This document shows positions 18,568 through 25,977 of a DNA stretch of 64,000 nucleotides, one piece after another (within the stretch, counting starts at the first letter, position 1; each line of letters begins with the position of its first letter). Source of the DNA: JACPDH01 sp041671505 (lineage in GTDB: Bacteria > Acidobacteriota > Thermoanaerobaculia > Gp7-AA8); contig JBAZBK010000007.1 in assembly GCA_041671505.1 (NCBI GenBank), positions 62,001 through 126,000 of the forward strand, written 5' to 3'. A model generated the notes under the pieces. The model did not search any database. It was not told where the DNA came from and saw only the letters and a list, made by a program, of their open reading frames with translations. The translations under genes and the position numbers were made by a program.

Positions 18568-20097
18568 CTACTTCGCAGCACCTTTCGGCACCACGATTCG
18601 CGCTCCGCGCGGGGGAACTGTCACTTCCACATTGCCCTCGGTTATCGCGATCGCGTCGCCGGTGAGAGCGTCGCCGACGGACGAAGTCCACGCCGCGGGT
18701 GCGGCGAATTTCGCGCTTGCGGCTTCGGCGCCGCGGTTCACCGCGACCACGGCGACGTCGCCCGATGCGGCATCGGCCATCTGGTAGACGAGCAGGTCAC
18801 CGTCCGTCGAGACGATCGTCATCGTCCCGCGGGAGAACGCCTTGTGGGCGCTGCGCGTCGCGAGCAGCGTCTTGTAGAGCGCGCGCATCGCCTCGTCGCG
18901 CTCGACGCCGGCACCCGGCTTGATCCCCATCGCGCCCCACGGCATGTCACTCCGGTTCGCGGGCCAGTCTCCCCCCGCGCGTGCGACTTCTTCACCGTAG
19001 TAGATCGTCGGGATGCCAGACGTCGTCAGCTGCACGATCGCCGCAAGGCGGAAGAGATCCTTGTCGCCCTCGAGCTGATAGAGCGCGCCCGGCGTGTCGT
19101 GAGAGGAGAGGTAATGGGAGAGGTGGTATCCGGCGCGAACCTTTTCGCGCGACTTGAGGTACTTCGCGAAGGCGATCGTCCTGCCGCGCCCCTGCACCCA
19201 GGCGAGATCGCTTCCCTGGAAGCCGAAGTCGAAGCCCGCGTCCATCTCGTCACCCGAAAACCAGGGATCGAGCACTCCCGCATCGCCTCCCCAGACTTCA
19301 CCGACGAGGAAGAAGTCGTTGCCGAGCTCCGCGCGGGTGCGGCGGCGATGCTCCTGCCAGAAGTCGTGCGTGACGTGCTTGACCGTATCGAGGCGGAAAC
19401 CGTCAAGTCCCACGCGCTTCGCCAGGCCGATATGCGCCTTCAACAGATAGTCGCGAACCTCGGGGAGCTCGGTCTTGAAATCAGGGAGACCGGCGAGGCA
19501 CGACGTGATGTCGTCCTGCCCGCAGTCGCCGACCTCGTTGTTGCGGAGCCAGCTCTTCGTGGCCGGATCCTTCAGGTACTTCGAGTTGTATCCCGCGTGG
19601 TTGTAGACGACGTCGAGCAGCACGCGCATTCCGCGCGCGTGAGACTCGTCGACCAGCGTCTTCAGTTCCGCTTCCGTGCCGATGCGGGGATCGAGAGTGT
19701 TGAAGTCGTCAGCCCAGTAGCCGTGGTAACCCCAGTCGGGAAATCCGGCACCGGTGACGAAGCCGTCAATGTTCTTCACGACCGGTGTGACCCAGATCGC
19801 GGTGACGCCGAGATCGTGGAGATCGTCGAGGCGGCCGATCAGTCCCTCGAGGTCGCCGCCGTGAAACGCCCCCTTCGCGGCCACATTGACCTTTACGTTG
19901 TTCGCATCGTCGCCGTCAGCGAATCGATCGAGCACCACGAAGTAGATGACGGCGTCCCGCCAGTCGGGCAGCGGTGGAGGGGCTGGTTTTGCGACGACGG
20001 AAGGCGCGGCGGCGATCGGAGCGACCGGAGGCGCGGTCGCGCACGCGGAGAGTAAAAGAGATACGAGCGGGATCACGATCCCGATACGAGATGCCAT
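18568..20097 (-). CDS. Surface alpha-amylase lipoprotein (GH13), first gene of the maltodextrin operon
   Basis: A 509-residue GH13 enzyme. A lipoprotein signal is present (LLLSAC, Cys19), followed by a Pro/Ala-rich linker (residues 20-44), so the enzyme is probably anchored at the cell surface or periplasmic face. Catalytic residues: Asp237 (GFRLDTVKH), Glu267 (LVGEVWGG), Asp334 (SSHDTPG). YNHAGYNSKYLKDP and the short C-terminal beta domain fit cyclomaltodextrinase/alpha-amylase-like members. The ATG at 20097 places the lipobox normally; an ATG at 20121 is an alternative and would add eight residues. Hydrolysis products would be taken up by MalEFGK encoded next. Confidence 0.87.
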   Translation of the reverse strand: MASRIGIVIPLVSLLLSACATAPPVAPIAAAPSVVAKPAPPPLPDWRDAVIYFVVLDRFADGDDANNVKVNVAAKGAFHGGDLEGLIGRLDDLHDLGVTAIWVTPVVKNIDGFVTGAGFPDWGYHGYWADDFNTLDPRIGTEAELKTLVDESHARGMRVLLDVVYNHAGYNSKYLKDPATKSWLRNNEVGDCGQDDITSCLAGLPDFKTELPEVRDYLLKAHIGLAKRVGLDGFRLDTVKHVTHDFWQEHRRRTRAELGNDFFLVGEVWGGDAGVLDPWFSGDEMDAGFDFGFQGSDLAWVQGRGRTIAFAKYLKSREKVRAGYHLSHYLSSHDTPGALYQLEGDKDLFRLAAIVQLTTSGIPTIYYGEEVARAGGDWPANRSDMPWGAMGIKPGAGVERDEAMRALYKTLLATRSAHKAFSRGTMTIVSTDGDLLVYQMADAASGDVAVVAVNRGAEAASAKFAAPAAWTSSVGDALTGDAIAITEGNVEVTVPPRGARIVVPKGAAK

Positions 20098-20304
20098 ACG
20101 CCGCAAGCATGCCCCCGTCATCCCTCTGAATCTCGAGCGTGAATCGTATCAAAAAGAGTCTGAACGGTGTTTACTAACCCTTCACACGGAATGGTGACCG
20201 GACACACCCGACGTTCGGTCAGGAGTCGCTCTTCCGGACGCACCCGCCCAAATCCACCGGAATGGTGGGGCCGTTCGTCCCGAAGACTGCGGTGAAGTAG
20301 CCGT
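20098..20304 (-). other. Upstream region of the maltodextrin operon
   Basis: 207 bases without a gene, holding the probable operon promoter. On the minus strand an AT-rich stretch TTTTTGATACGATTCAC lies about 40 bases before the amylase start and could be a -10 region (TACGAT), but I see no convincing -35 or a clear LacI-type operator palindrome. The word GGAATGGTG occurs twice (about 20190 and 20260). Confidence 0.35.
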
Positions 20305-20745
20305 TCAAGCGTCGTTTCGACGCAGCGCGGCTCCCGCAAGAACCCCGACGGCACCGATCACGGGAGTGAGAATCGCGACCCATGCCGGCGTCCGCGCTTT
20401 CATCATCGCCTCCATGTTCGGGACCGCGGCGGTCCTCGGTTCGCTCGCGGCCGGCGCCTGCAGCACGGGAATCGCCATGATGAGGCCGAGCGCCAGTACG
20501 AACAGGGCGAGAGCGACGGGTGCCTTCCCGCCACGCGCGATCAGCGCGCACGTGAGGCCGCCGGCGAGTGCCGCGACGATGTTGAGAACCGTGCTGGAGG
20601 CGAGCCAAAGCGTCGACACGTCATACGTTCCGAGTTCGAATGCGCCATCGGCGCCGAAGGTGAGGTAGAGCCCGGAAAAGGTCAGGAAAACGAGAACGAA
20701 CATCACGGCGTAGCCGGCGAGCACGGCGCCGATTGCACGCAGCAT
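20305..20745 (-). CDS. Small four-helix membrane protein, unknown function
   Basis: A 146-residue hydrophobic protein with four predicted membrane segments (about residues 5-30, 47-72, 76-95 and 120-140) separated by a short polar loop rich in Glu and Met (VPNMEAMMKARTP). GAGGTG lies before the ATG at 20745. No family was recognised. It ends 208 bases before the amylase gene in the same orientation and probably has its own promoter (TAACCT with an extended TG, about 40 bases upstream). Conserved small membrane proteins of this sort are common and this layout gives no clue to function. Confidence 0.65.
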   Translation of the reverse strand: MLRAIGAVLAGYAVMFVLVFLTFSGLYLTFGADGAFELGTYDVSTLWLASSTVLNIVAALAGGLTCALIARGGKAPVALALFVLALGLIMAIPVLQAPAASEPRTAAVPNMEAMMKARTPAWVAILTPVIGAVGVLAGAALRRNDA

Positions 20746-20902
20746 CGATTCACCTCGAGTTGTTTAGGCGAGGTTAGCACGAACGGATGAAGCGGACTCG
20801 CACATCACCCGGCAATTCGGGTGGCGGGTTTCGCGAACCGCAAAGCGCCACCGCCGCGTCACCCGATGCGGTCCGCATCATATGATCGCGCGGGAGAAAT
20901 CG

Positions 20903-21346
20903 ATGTCGACACCGATGACTGACGACGAGATCGAGAGGTTCATCGCCCGTGAGGCGGTCGCGCGCATCGGCTGCCACGCCGACGGGCGCACCTACGTCGT
21001 GCCGGTGGCGTATGCCTGGGCCGACGGGGCCATCCACTTCTTCAGCCAGGACGGCCTGAAGATCGAGATGATGATGAAGAACCCCGACGTCTGCGTCGAG
21101 ATCGATCGCGTCGAGCATCTCGGCTCGTGGCGCAGCGTCATCGCTCTGGGGTGCGCCGAGATCCTCGCGGGGAGCGGGGCCGCGGCGGCCGCGAAGCTCC
21201 TGGAGGCCCGCCTAACGAGTCTCATCGAGGATCCGGCGAGCCGCGCCCGCCTCGAGGAGGCGCTCGGGAGCGGCCGCTCCGTCCACGTGTTGAGGATCGT
21301 CCTGCGCGAGAAGACGGGGCGTGTCGAGGGAGGCATCCGCCCGTGA
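20903..21346 (+). CDS. Pyridoxamine 5'-phosphate oxidase family (flavin-binding) protein
   Basis: A 147-residue split-barrel flavoprotein. The PNPOx-like fold is indicated by DDEIERFIAREAVARIGCHA, then YVVPVAYAWADGAIHFFS and KIEMMMKNPDVCVEID, a pattern of small flavin- or F420-binding proteins rather than true PdxH. GGGAG lies before the ATG at 20903, so this start is preferred to the ATG at 20882. A TATGAT box at 20881-20886 is a plausible -10. Substrate unknown. The TGA overlaps the GTG of the methyltransferase gene. Confidence 0.82.
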   Translation: MSTPMTDDEIERFIAREAVARIGCHADGRTYVVPVAYAWADGAIHFFSQDGLKIEMMMKNPDVCVEIDRVEHLGSWRSVIALGCAEILAGSGAAAAAKLLEARLTSLIEDPASRARLEEALGSGRSVHVLRIVLREKTGRVEGGIRP

Positions 21347-21972
21347 AGCGCACGACGAAAACGACCCGGGAGCGCAAAAGCTACGATCGCGACTACTTCG
21401 ACCGGTGGTATCGCGACCGGGACCACCGGGTGCGCGATCGCGGCGAGCTGCGGCGCAAGGCGGCGCTCGCCGTCGCCGCCGCCGAGCACGTACTGCGCCG
21501 CCCGGCCCGTAGCGCGCTCGACGTCGGATGCGGCGAGGCGCGCTGGCGCGCCGAGCTCCTTCGCATCCGCCCCCGTCTCCGCTACCTCGGCGTGGAATCG
21601 AGCGACTACGCCCTCCACCGCTACGGCCGGTCGAGAGACATCCGGCGCGGCTCGTTCGGCGAGCTCTCCGAGTTAGGCGACCGCCGGTTCGACCTCGTGA
21701 TCTGCACCGACGTGATGCACTACCTCTCCGACGCCGAGGTCGATCGCGGCCTCCCGGCGTTCGCCGCGCTCGTCGGCGGCGCCGCCTACGTCGACGCGGC
21801 GGTTAGGGAAGACGAGCCCGAAGGTGATCTCGTGGGCTGGCACGACCGCCCCGCGGCGTGGTACCGCGAGCGCCTGCGTGCCGCGGGACTCGTCGAATGC
21901 GGGCTCGGCGTATGGGCTCCCGAAGCGGCGAAGCTCTGGCTCACCGAGCTCGACCGCGCCGCCGGGGCCTGA
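21343..21972 (+). CDS. Class I SAM-dependent methyltransferase
   Basis: A 209-residue Rossmann-fold methyltransferase. Motif I is ALDVGCGEARWR (about residue 60), followed by a YLGVES strand end for the ribose contact and DLVICTDVMHYL as motif IV. The first 45 residues are strongly basic (RTTKTTRERKSYDRDYFDRW). The GTG start overlaps the previous stop (GTGA); a longer open frame back to 21127 runs across the upstream gene in another frame and is not used. The YDRDYFDRWY opening is typical of small bacterial methyltransferases with unknown substrates. Confidence 0.82.
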   Translation: MKRTTKTTRERKSYDRDYFDRWYRDRDHRVRDRGELRRKAALAVAAAEHVLRRPARSALDVGCGEARWRAELLRIRPRLRYLGVESSDYALHRYGRSRDIRRGSFGELSELGDRRFDLVICTDVMHYLSDAEVDRGLPAFAALVGGAAYVDAAVREDEPEGDLVGWHDRPAAWYRERLRAAGLVECGLGVWAPEAAKLWLTELDRAAGA

Positions 21973-22005
21973 CCGACCGCGTGAGGCGGAGGTTGCTCGT
22001 CCGCC

Positions 22006-22281
22006 TCATTCGCGCGAGGCCGACGGCGCACGCCCGCGCAGCAGGCGCAGCAGCAGCGCCGTCGCGTAACCCCACGCCGCGACGTTCACGGCGACCGCGA
22101 TCGCGATGACCGCCGTCCGCCCCGCGAACGGGAGGAGCGCGAACGAGCGCTCCGGAGGAAACGCAACGGCGAGTAGAGCAAGCGCCGGCCACGCGGGCCA
22201 GCTCCAGGGCCCGTTCCACGCGAGCAGCGAGATCGCGACTCCCGCGAGCGCGCACGCGAATCCTCCGCTCACGCGCGTCAT
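22006..22281 (-). CDS. Small three-helix membrane protein coupled to msrA
   Basis: A 91-residue protein of three hydrophobic segments (about residues 5-22, 27-43 and 54-80) and little else. The ATG overlaps the msrA stop (ATGA), so it is probably translated by coupling. The open frame continues far upstream but that part is antisense-frame noise across msrA. Family not recognised; a membrane partner for exported MsrA is possible but only inferred from coupling. Confidence 0.6.
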   Translation of the reverse strand: MTRVSGGFACALAGVAISLLAWNGPWSWPAWPALALLAVAFPPERSFALLPFAGRTAVIAIAVAVNVAAWGYATALLLRLLRGRAPSASRE

Positions 22282-22862
22282 CGAGCATGCTCCAGCGCGG
22301 CGAGCCGCGCATCCCGCCCACAGGCGAGGCGGAAGAGCCTGTAACGGACCGGATGCTGCCTGTAGTAGTTCTGGTCGAAGTCTCCCGCGACGGAAAACTC
22401 TTCGGAGTCGACGATCTCCGTCGCGACCGGCCGGCCGTGGGCCTTCTCGACGTCGCGCCGCGACGCTTCCGCGAGAGCGCGCTGCGCGGCGCCGTGCGGG
22501 TAAATCGCGCTCGTGTACTCGTGCCCGACGTCGCAGAACTGCCCGCGGCCGTCGAACGGGTCGACGTTCCTCCAGAACGCCGCGAGCAGCACCTCGTAGC
22601 TCGTCCGTTGCGGATCGAAAACGACCTCGACGGCCTCGCGCCGGAGGTCGCCCTCTCCCGCCCAGCCGGCGCGCACGTGCACGACGCCGGTAACAGCGTC
22701 GAACGCGGGCTCCATGCACCAGTAGCAGCCGCCCGCGAACGTTGCTTTCGGAAGTCGTTCGGCCCCTGCCGGCAAAGGCTCCGGTGCCGTGCGCGCACGC
22801 CACGAGGTCGCGCCGAGCGCGAGGAGCGCGGCCACGGACACGACGACAATGAGGCGCCTCAT
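22278..22862 (-). CDS. msrA: Exported peptide methionine sulfoxide reductase A
   Basis: A 194-residue enzyme that reduces S-methionine sulfoxide. The active-site motif is GGCYWCMEPAF (usual form GCFWC), followed by VRAGWAGEG and the GHEYTSAIY segment. A hydrophobic N-terminal segment (residues 3-20) without a Cys lipobox indicates export or membrane anchoring, so it would repair methionines in the envelope. The ATG is at 22862, 46 bases after the DUF3187-type gene stop in the same direction. No msrB was seen nearby. Confidence 0.88.
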   Translation of the reverse strand: MRRLIVVVSVAALLALGATSWRARTAPEPLPAGAERLPKATFAGGCYWCMEPAFDAVTGVVHVRAGWAGEGDLRREAVEVVFDPQRTSYEVLLAAFWRNVDPFDGRGQFCDVGHEYTSAIYPHGAAQRALAEASRRDVEKAHGRPVATEIVDSEEFSVAGDFDQNYYRQHPVRYRLFRLACGRDARLAALEHAR

Positions 22863-22908
22863 GCCGTGGGTAACGGAGACGCGGTGCCGGCGATTGCGCC
22901 TTACCCGG

Positions 22909-23973
22909 TCAGCGCGACGCCGAGAATCCGATGTGGATCGACCAGTCGGCCTCGGTGCCGGTTTGCGGCACCAGCTCCTCCCCGATGTCGAAGTAGAGCG
23001 AATTGCCGCGCGGCAGGTCGTACGTGAGGCCGAGCCGCCAGTAGAAGGAGGGATCGCCGAGATCCGACTCGCTGAACTGGCTCGCCAGCGTCGAGCTGTC
23101 GGCGCGAACGCCGAGCCGGACGTCGAAGTTCTTCGTCACGGTCTGCGTGACCTCGCCGAGAAGGTGGTAGGTGTTCGAGCGCTCGAAACCCATCGCCGAC
23201 CCCGAGGGGTCGAGCCATGCAAAGCCGGCGCTCGCGAGGTACGAGCGGCGCTCTCCGCGCCACTTGCGATACCAGGCGAGCGATGCATCCCATCCGCCGC
23301 TGCCGAGAACCGTATCCTCGTCACCAGTCGGCGGCTGGATCGCGAAGACGAGCGACTGCTCCTTCGCCCGGTCGCCGATCGGCATCGAGAGCGACAGCGT
23401 CGCGTCGCCGATCCCCGAGGTGCTCGCGTCGGGGACGTCGGTCGCCCTCCCGTTCGCGCGGAGGTAGAAGTACGACTGTCCCATCGGGAAGGTGTCGCGA
23501 CCGAAGGTGCGGTTCTTGTCGATCGTGGTGTGAAAAGCCTCCGCGACGTCGTCCCAGTTAGGCCCTCCGCCGACGTCGACGTACGGGAGCTCCGCGGTGA
23601 GCGTGAGACCGCGCGGGAGGCCGTAGGAGACGCTGATGTCGGTGCGCCATCCCTCGAGGTCGATCATGTAGACGTCATCGTCGGGAAAGGCCGACTCGAT
23701 GTAGCGCCACTCCTCTTCGGTCATCGGCTTGCGATCGAGCCCGCGGTCAATGTGCACCCTGTGCGGGTGCCAGCTCAAGCTCCACTGGTTCATGTAGCTC
23801 TGGGTGATCGACCAGCTCCATGTCCCGGCCTCGAGGCTGATCGACTCGATCGGATCGGGGCGGATGGAGCCGAGATCGAGAAAGTCGGTGACGGGAGTCG
23901 CGCGCTCAAGCGGGGCAGCGGAGGCGAACAGGGACACGGCCGTTAGGGCCACGACGAGAGCTGGGATCTTCAT
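22909..23973 (-). CDS. DUF3187-like outer-membrane protein
   Basis: A 354-residue exported protein with a signal peptide (residues 1-19, ALTAVSLFASAAP) and a beta-rich mature part with repeated aromatic strands: WSWSITQSYMNQWSLSWHP, TLTAELPYVDVGGGPN, SIHIGFSASR at the end. This matches the DUF3187 type, probably a small outer-membrane barrel of unknown function. The start at 23973 puts the signal peptide at the N-terminus; an upstream in-frame ATG would precede it with 10 residues of non-signal sequence. Same direction as msrA. Confidence 0.7.
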   Translation of the reverse strand: MKIPALVVALTAVSLFASAAPLERATPVTDFLDLGSIRPDPIESISLEAGTWSWSITQSYMNQWSLSWHPHRVHIDRGLDRKPMTEEEWRYIESAFPDDDVYMIDLEGWRTDISVSYGLPRGLTLTAELPYVDVGGGPNWDDVAEAFHTTIDKNRTFGRDTFPMGQSYFYLRANGRATDVPDASTSGIGDATLSLSMPIGDRAKEQSLVFAIQPPTGDEDTVLGSGGWDASLAWYRKWRGERRSYLASAGFAWLDPSGSAMGFERSNTYHLLGEVTQTVTKNFDVRLGVRADSSTLASQFSESDLGDPSFYWRLGLTYDLPRGNSLYFDIGEELVPQTGTEADWSIHIGFSASR

Positions 23974-24013
23974 TCGCGCCGAATAGTGCCCGGTCGGATG
24001 CATTTTGTCGAGA

Positions 24014-24886
24014 TCAGAACGGAGACGTCGTCGCTGCTGCGACTGCGCCGACTTCGCCGCGGAACGCGTCGAGCGCGGCATCCCGGGCGGCGGCGTCACC
24101 AAAGGCGCCGACGATCGTCGAGCCGGAGCCCGACATCCTGGCCCAGGCGGGGCCCAGCGCCCGGAGCGCATCGAGCAGCGCGCGGAGGCGCGGCAGCTTC
24201 GCGAAGACCGGCGCCTCGAGATCGTTCACCAGGATCGACGTTTCATCGAGCAGGGAGCCGCGCGCGGCGGCGACGCACGTTTCGAGCCCGACTGCCTCAC
24301 CTTCCGCGAGGCGCCCTTCGTCGCGCCCGCTTCGCAGCAGCCGGTAGGCCTCGGGCGTCATCACCCGCTCCTCGGGAAGGAGCAGGAGCAGCGGAATGCC
24401 CGCCTGCCCGCCCAGCGCGACGAGCCGCTCACCCCTTCCTGTGGCGTACGCCGTCCCTTCCTCGAGGAAGAACGGGACGTCGGAACCAAGCTCGAGCGCG
24501 ACGGCGGCGAGCTCGTCGCGCGACGGCATTCGCTTCGAGAGCGCCACGAGCGCGCGCAGCGTCGCGGCCGCGTCCGACGAGCCGCCAGCGAGCCCTCCGC
24601 CGGCCGGAATCCGCTTCTCGAGCTCGATCCGGCAAGGGGGCGCGCCGAAGCGGTCGATCATCGCAGCCGCGGCGCGCATCACGAGATTCGACATGCCCGT
24701 CGGGATCGCCGGCTCGTCGCACGAAAGCGATAGTGGCTCCCCGGGGTAGATCCGAAGCGTGTCGTGCAGCGAGATCGACTGGAAGATCGTCTCGAGCTCG
24801 TGGAATCCGTCAGCGCGCTTGCCGAGGATGCGCAGCATCCAGTTGATCTTGGCGTGCGCGCGGAATTCGATCGGGGCGGTCGTCAT
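24014..24886 (-). CDS. ispE: 4-diphosphocytidyl-2-C-methyl-D-erythritol kinase
   Basis: A 290-residue GHMP kinase of the MEP isoprenoid pathway, phosphorylating the 2-hydroxyl of CDP-ME. The opening RAHAKINWMLRILGKRADGFH is diagnostic (shown: AKINWMLRILGKRADGFHE), the ATP-binding motif is PAGGGLAGGSSDAAA and the C-terminal motif MSGSGSTIVGAF. Size is normal. Gene order TPR-lolB-ispE upstream matches that of many proteobacteria. TACAAT lies at 24897-24902, ten bases before the ATG, with no ribosome site. Confidence 0.95.
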   Translation of the reverse strand: MTTAPIEFRAHAKINWMLRILGKRADGFHELETIFQSISLHDTLRIYPGEPLSLSCDEPAIPTGMSNLVMRAAAAMIDRFGAPPCRIELEKRIPAGGGLAGGSSDAAATLRALVALSKRMPSRDELAAVALELGSDVPFFLEEGTAYATGRGERLVALGGQAGIPLLLLLPEERVMTPEAYRLLRSGRDEGRLAEGEAVGLETCVAAARGSLLDETSILVNDLEAPVFAKLPRLRALLDALRALGPAWARMSGSGSTIVGAFGDAAARDAALDAFRGEVGAVAAATTSPF

Positions 24887-24896
24887 CGTCGCGAGG

Positions 24897-24902
24897 ATTG
24901 TA
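24897..24902 (-). promoter_or_regulatory. Putative -10 box of ispE (near-leaderless)
   Basis: On the minus strand TACAAT ends ten bases before the ispE ATG and no Shine-Dalgarno sequence lies between them. The -35 region is weak. Confidence 0.45.
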
Positions 24903-24920
24903 CTTGGGTGGAGCGGGTGA

Positions 24921-25175
24921 CGCAGGCGAGAGGCGAGAGGCGAAAAGCAGGCCAGAGGCCAAAGCAGGCGAGTCCTGGCTCGGGAGGCGAAGAGCGCAAG
25001 GGCAGGCGCCGCCCGATGGAGTTGTCGTCCCGAGAAGCGAATCCGCGAAGCGGAGGAGCGACGAGGGACCTCGCAGACTGGTACAGACACGCAACGGGCA
25101 ACGCCTTCGAATCTGCGGACCTCATCTGTACCAGCCTGAGAGGTCCCTCTCCCGCTTCGCGGGCTCGGGACGACG
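24921..25175. repeat. Heptamer arm and long inverted repeat between lolB-like gene and ispE
   Basis: GGCGAGA heptamers at about 24921-24965 are followed by a long imperfect inverted repeat: left arm about 25026-25086, right arm about 25125-25175, sharing GAGGGACCT and CTGGTACAGA and each carrying a small hairpin around CGCGAAGCG. The rest of the 24887-25242 gap shows nothing else; no open frame resembles a known protein. Confidence 0.75.
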
Positions 25176-25242
25176 ACAGCGCCTTCCGCTCACGCTCCCG
25201 GTGCCTTCACGGCTCCGCGTTCCGCGTCTAGCGTTCCAACCT

Positions 25243-25977
25243 CTACCTCGCTGCAGGCTCCACGCAGCAGCGGTACGACGCATCGATCTTCGGCGCGTCG
25301 ACATCGCGGCTCGCCGCACCAGGCTCGAGGTGACGCACGGTCATCGCGCGCCCGCCATCGGCCGTGGAGATCGTCACGGAGCTCGCGGGGAACGAAGGCG
25401 TGTTGAACTTCGCCGTCCAGCCCTCGCCCGTCACCTCGGCGAGCCCCTTCGCATCGACGCGATAGACCACGCCCGCCTGGACGATTCGCTCGCCTCGCTC
25501 CGACTCCGGCTCCGCCGACGCGGGAAGGCCGAATGCGATCATCGCGAGCGAGTGCGCATCGAGCGATCCCGGGAGGCCCAGCGAGCGGGCGGCCGTCGGG
25601 AACGTCCCCTTCCACCAGCTCCGGTTCACATGGTCGATCATCGTCGTCTCGTCGCCATCCGCGTAGAGCGTGAACGCCGCAGTTCCCATCGGAGTGAAGG
25701 CGTCGACACGGAGACAGCCGCGCTCGTCGGTTGCGATCGTCGCGCGGAAGCTCTGCTTCGAGCCGTCCGACTCGACGCGGATCGAGGCGTAGCTCGCGAG
25801 CCTGGGCGACTCGCGGCGGATGCGCAGGAGCTCGTCCCATGCCTCGGCGGGCCCTGCGGCGCCGAGAGGCGGAAGCGGAGTCACCTCCTGACGCCACGAC
25901 GCGCAGCGCGTCGCACCCGTCAGCAGAAGCAGCAGCACAGCCGCGCCAATGCGCGGCGCCAGTCGCACGACGCTCAC
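25243..25977 (-). CDS. LolB-like outer-membrane lipoprotein (DUF4292 type)
   Basis: A 244-residue exported protein with a strong hydrophobic segment (AAVLLLLLTGATRC) ending at Cys25, but Arg at -1 makes the lipobox non-standard. The body (SPRLASYASIRVES; GCLRVDAFTPMGTAAFTLYADG) has the beta-strand pattern of the LolA/LolB fold. Context supports LolB: the gene lies between a TPR gene and ispE, as lolB does in Pseudomonas-type genomes, and overlaps the TPR stop by four bases. LolB inserts lipoproteins into the outer membrane. Assignment by fold and context, not close sequence match. Confidence 0.6.
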   Translation of the reverse strand: MSVVRLAPRIGAAVLLLLLTGATRCASWRQEVTPLPPLGAAGPAEAWDELLRIRRESPRLASYASIRVESDGSKQSFRATIATDERGCLRVDAFTPMGTAAFTLYADGDETTMIDHVNRSWWKGTFPTAARSLGLPGSLDAHSLAMIAFGLPASAEPESERGERIVQAGVVYRVDAKGLAEVTGEGWTAKFNTPSFPASSVTISTADGGRAMTVRHLEPGAASRDVDAPKIDASYRCCVEPAAR

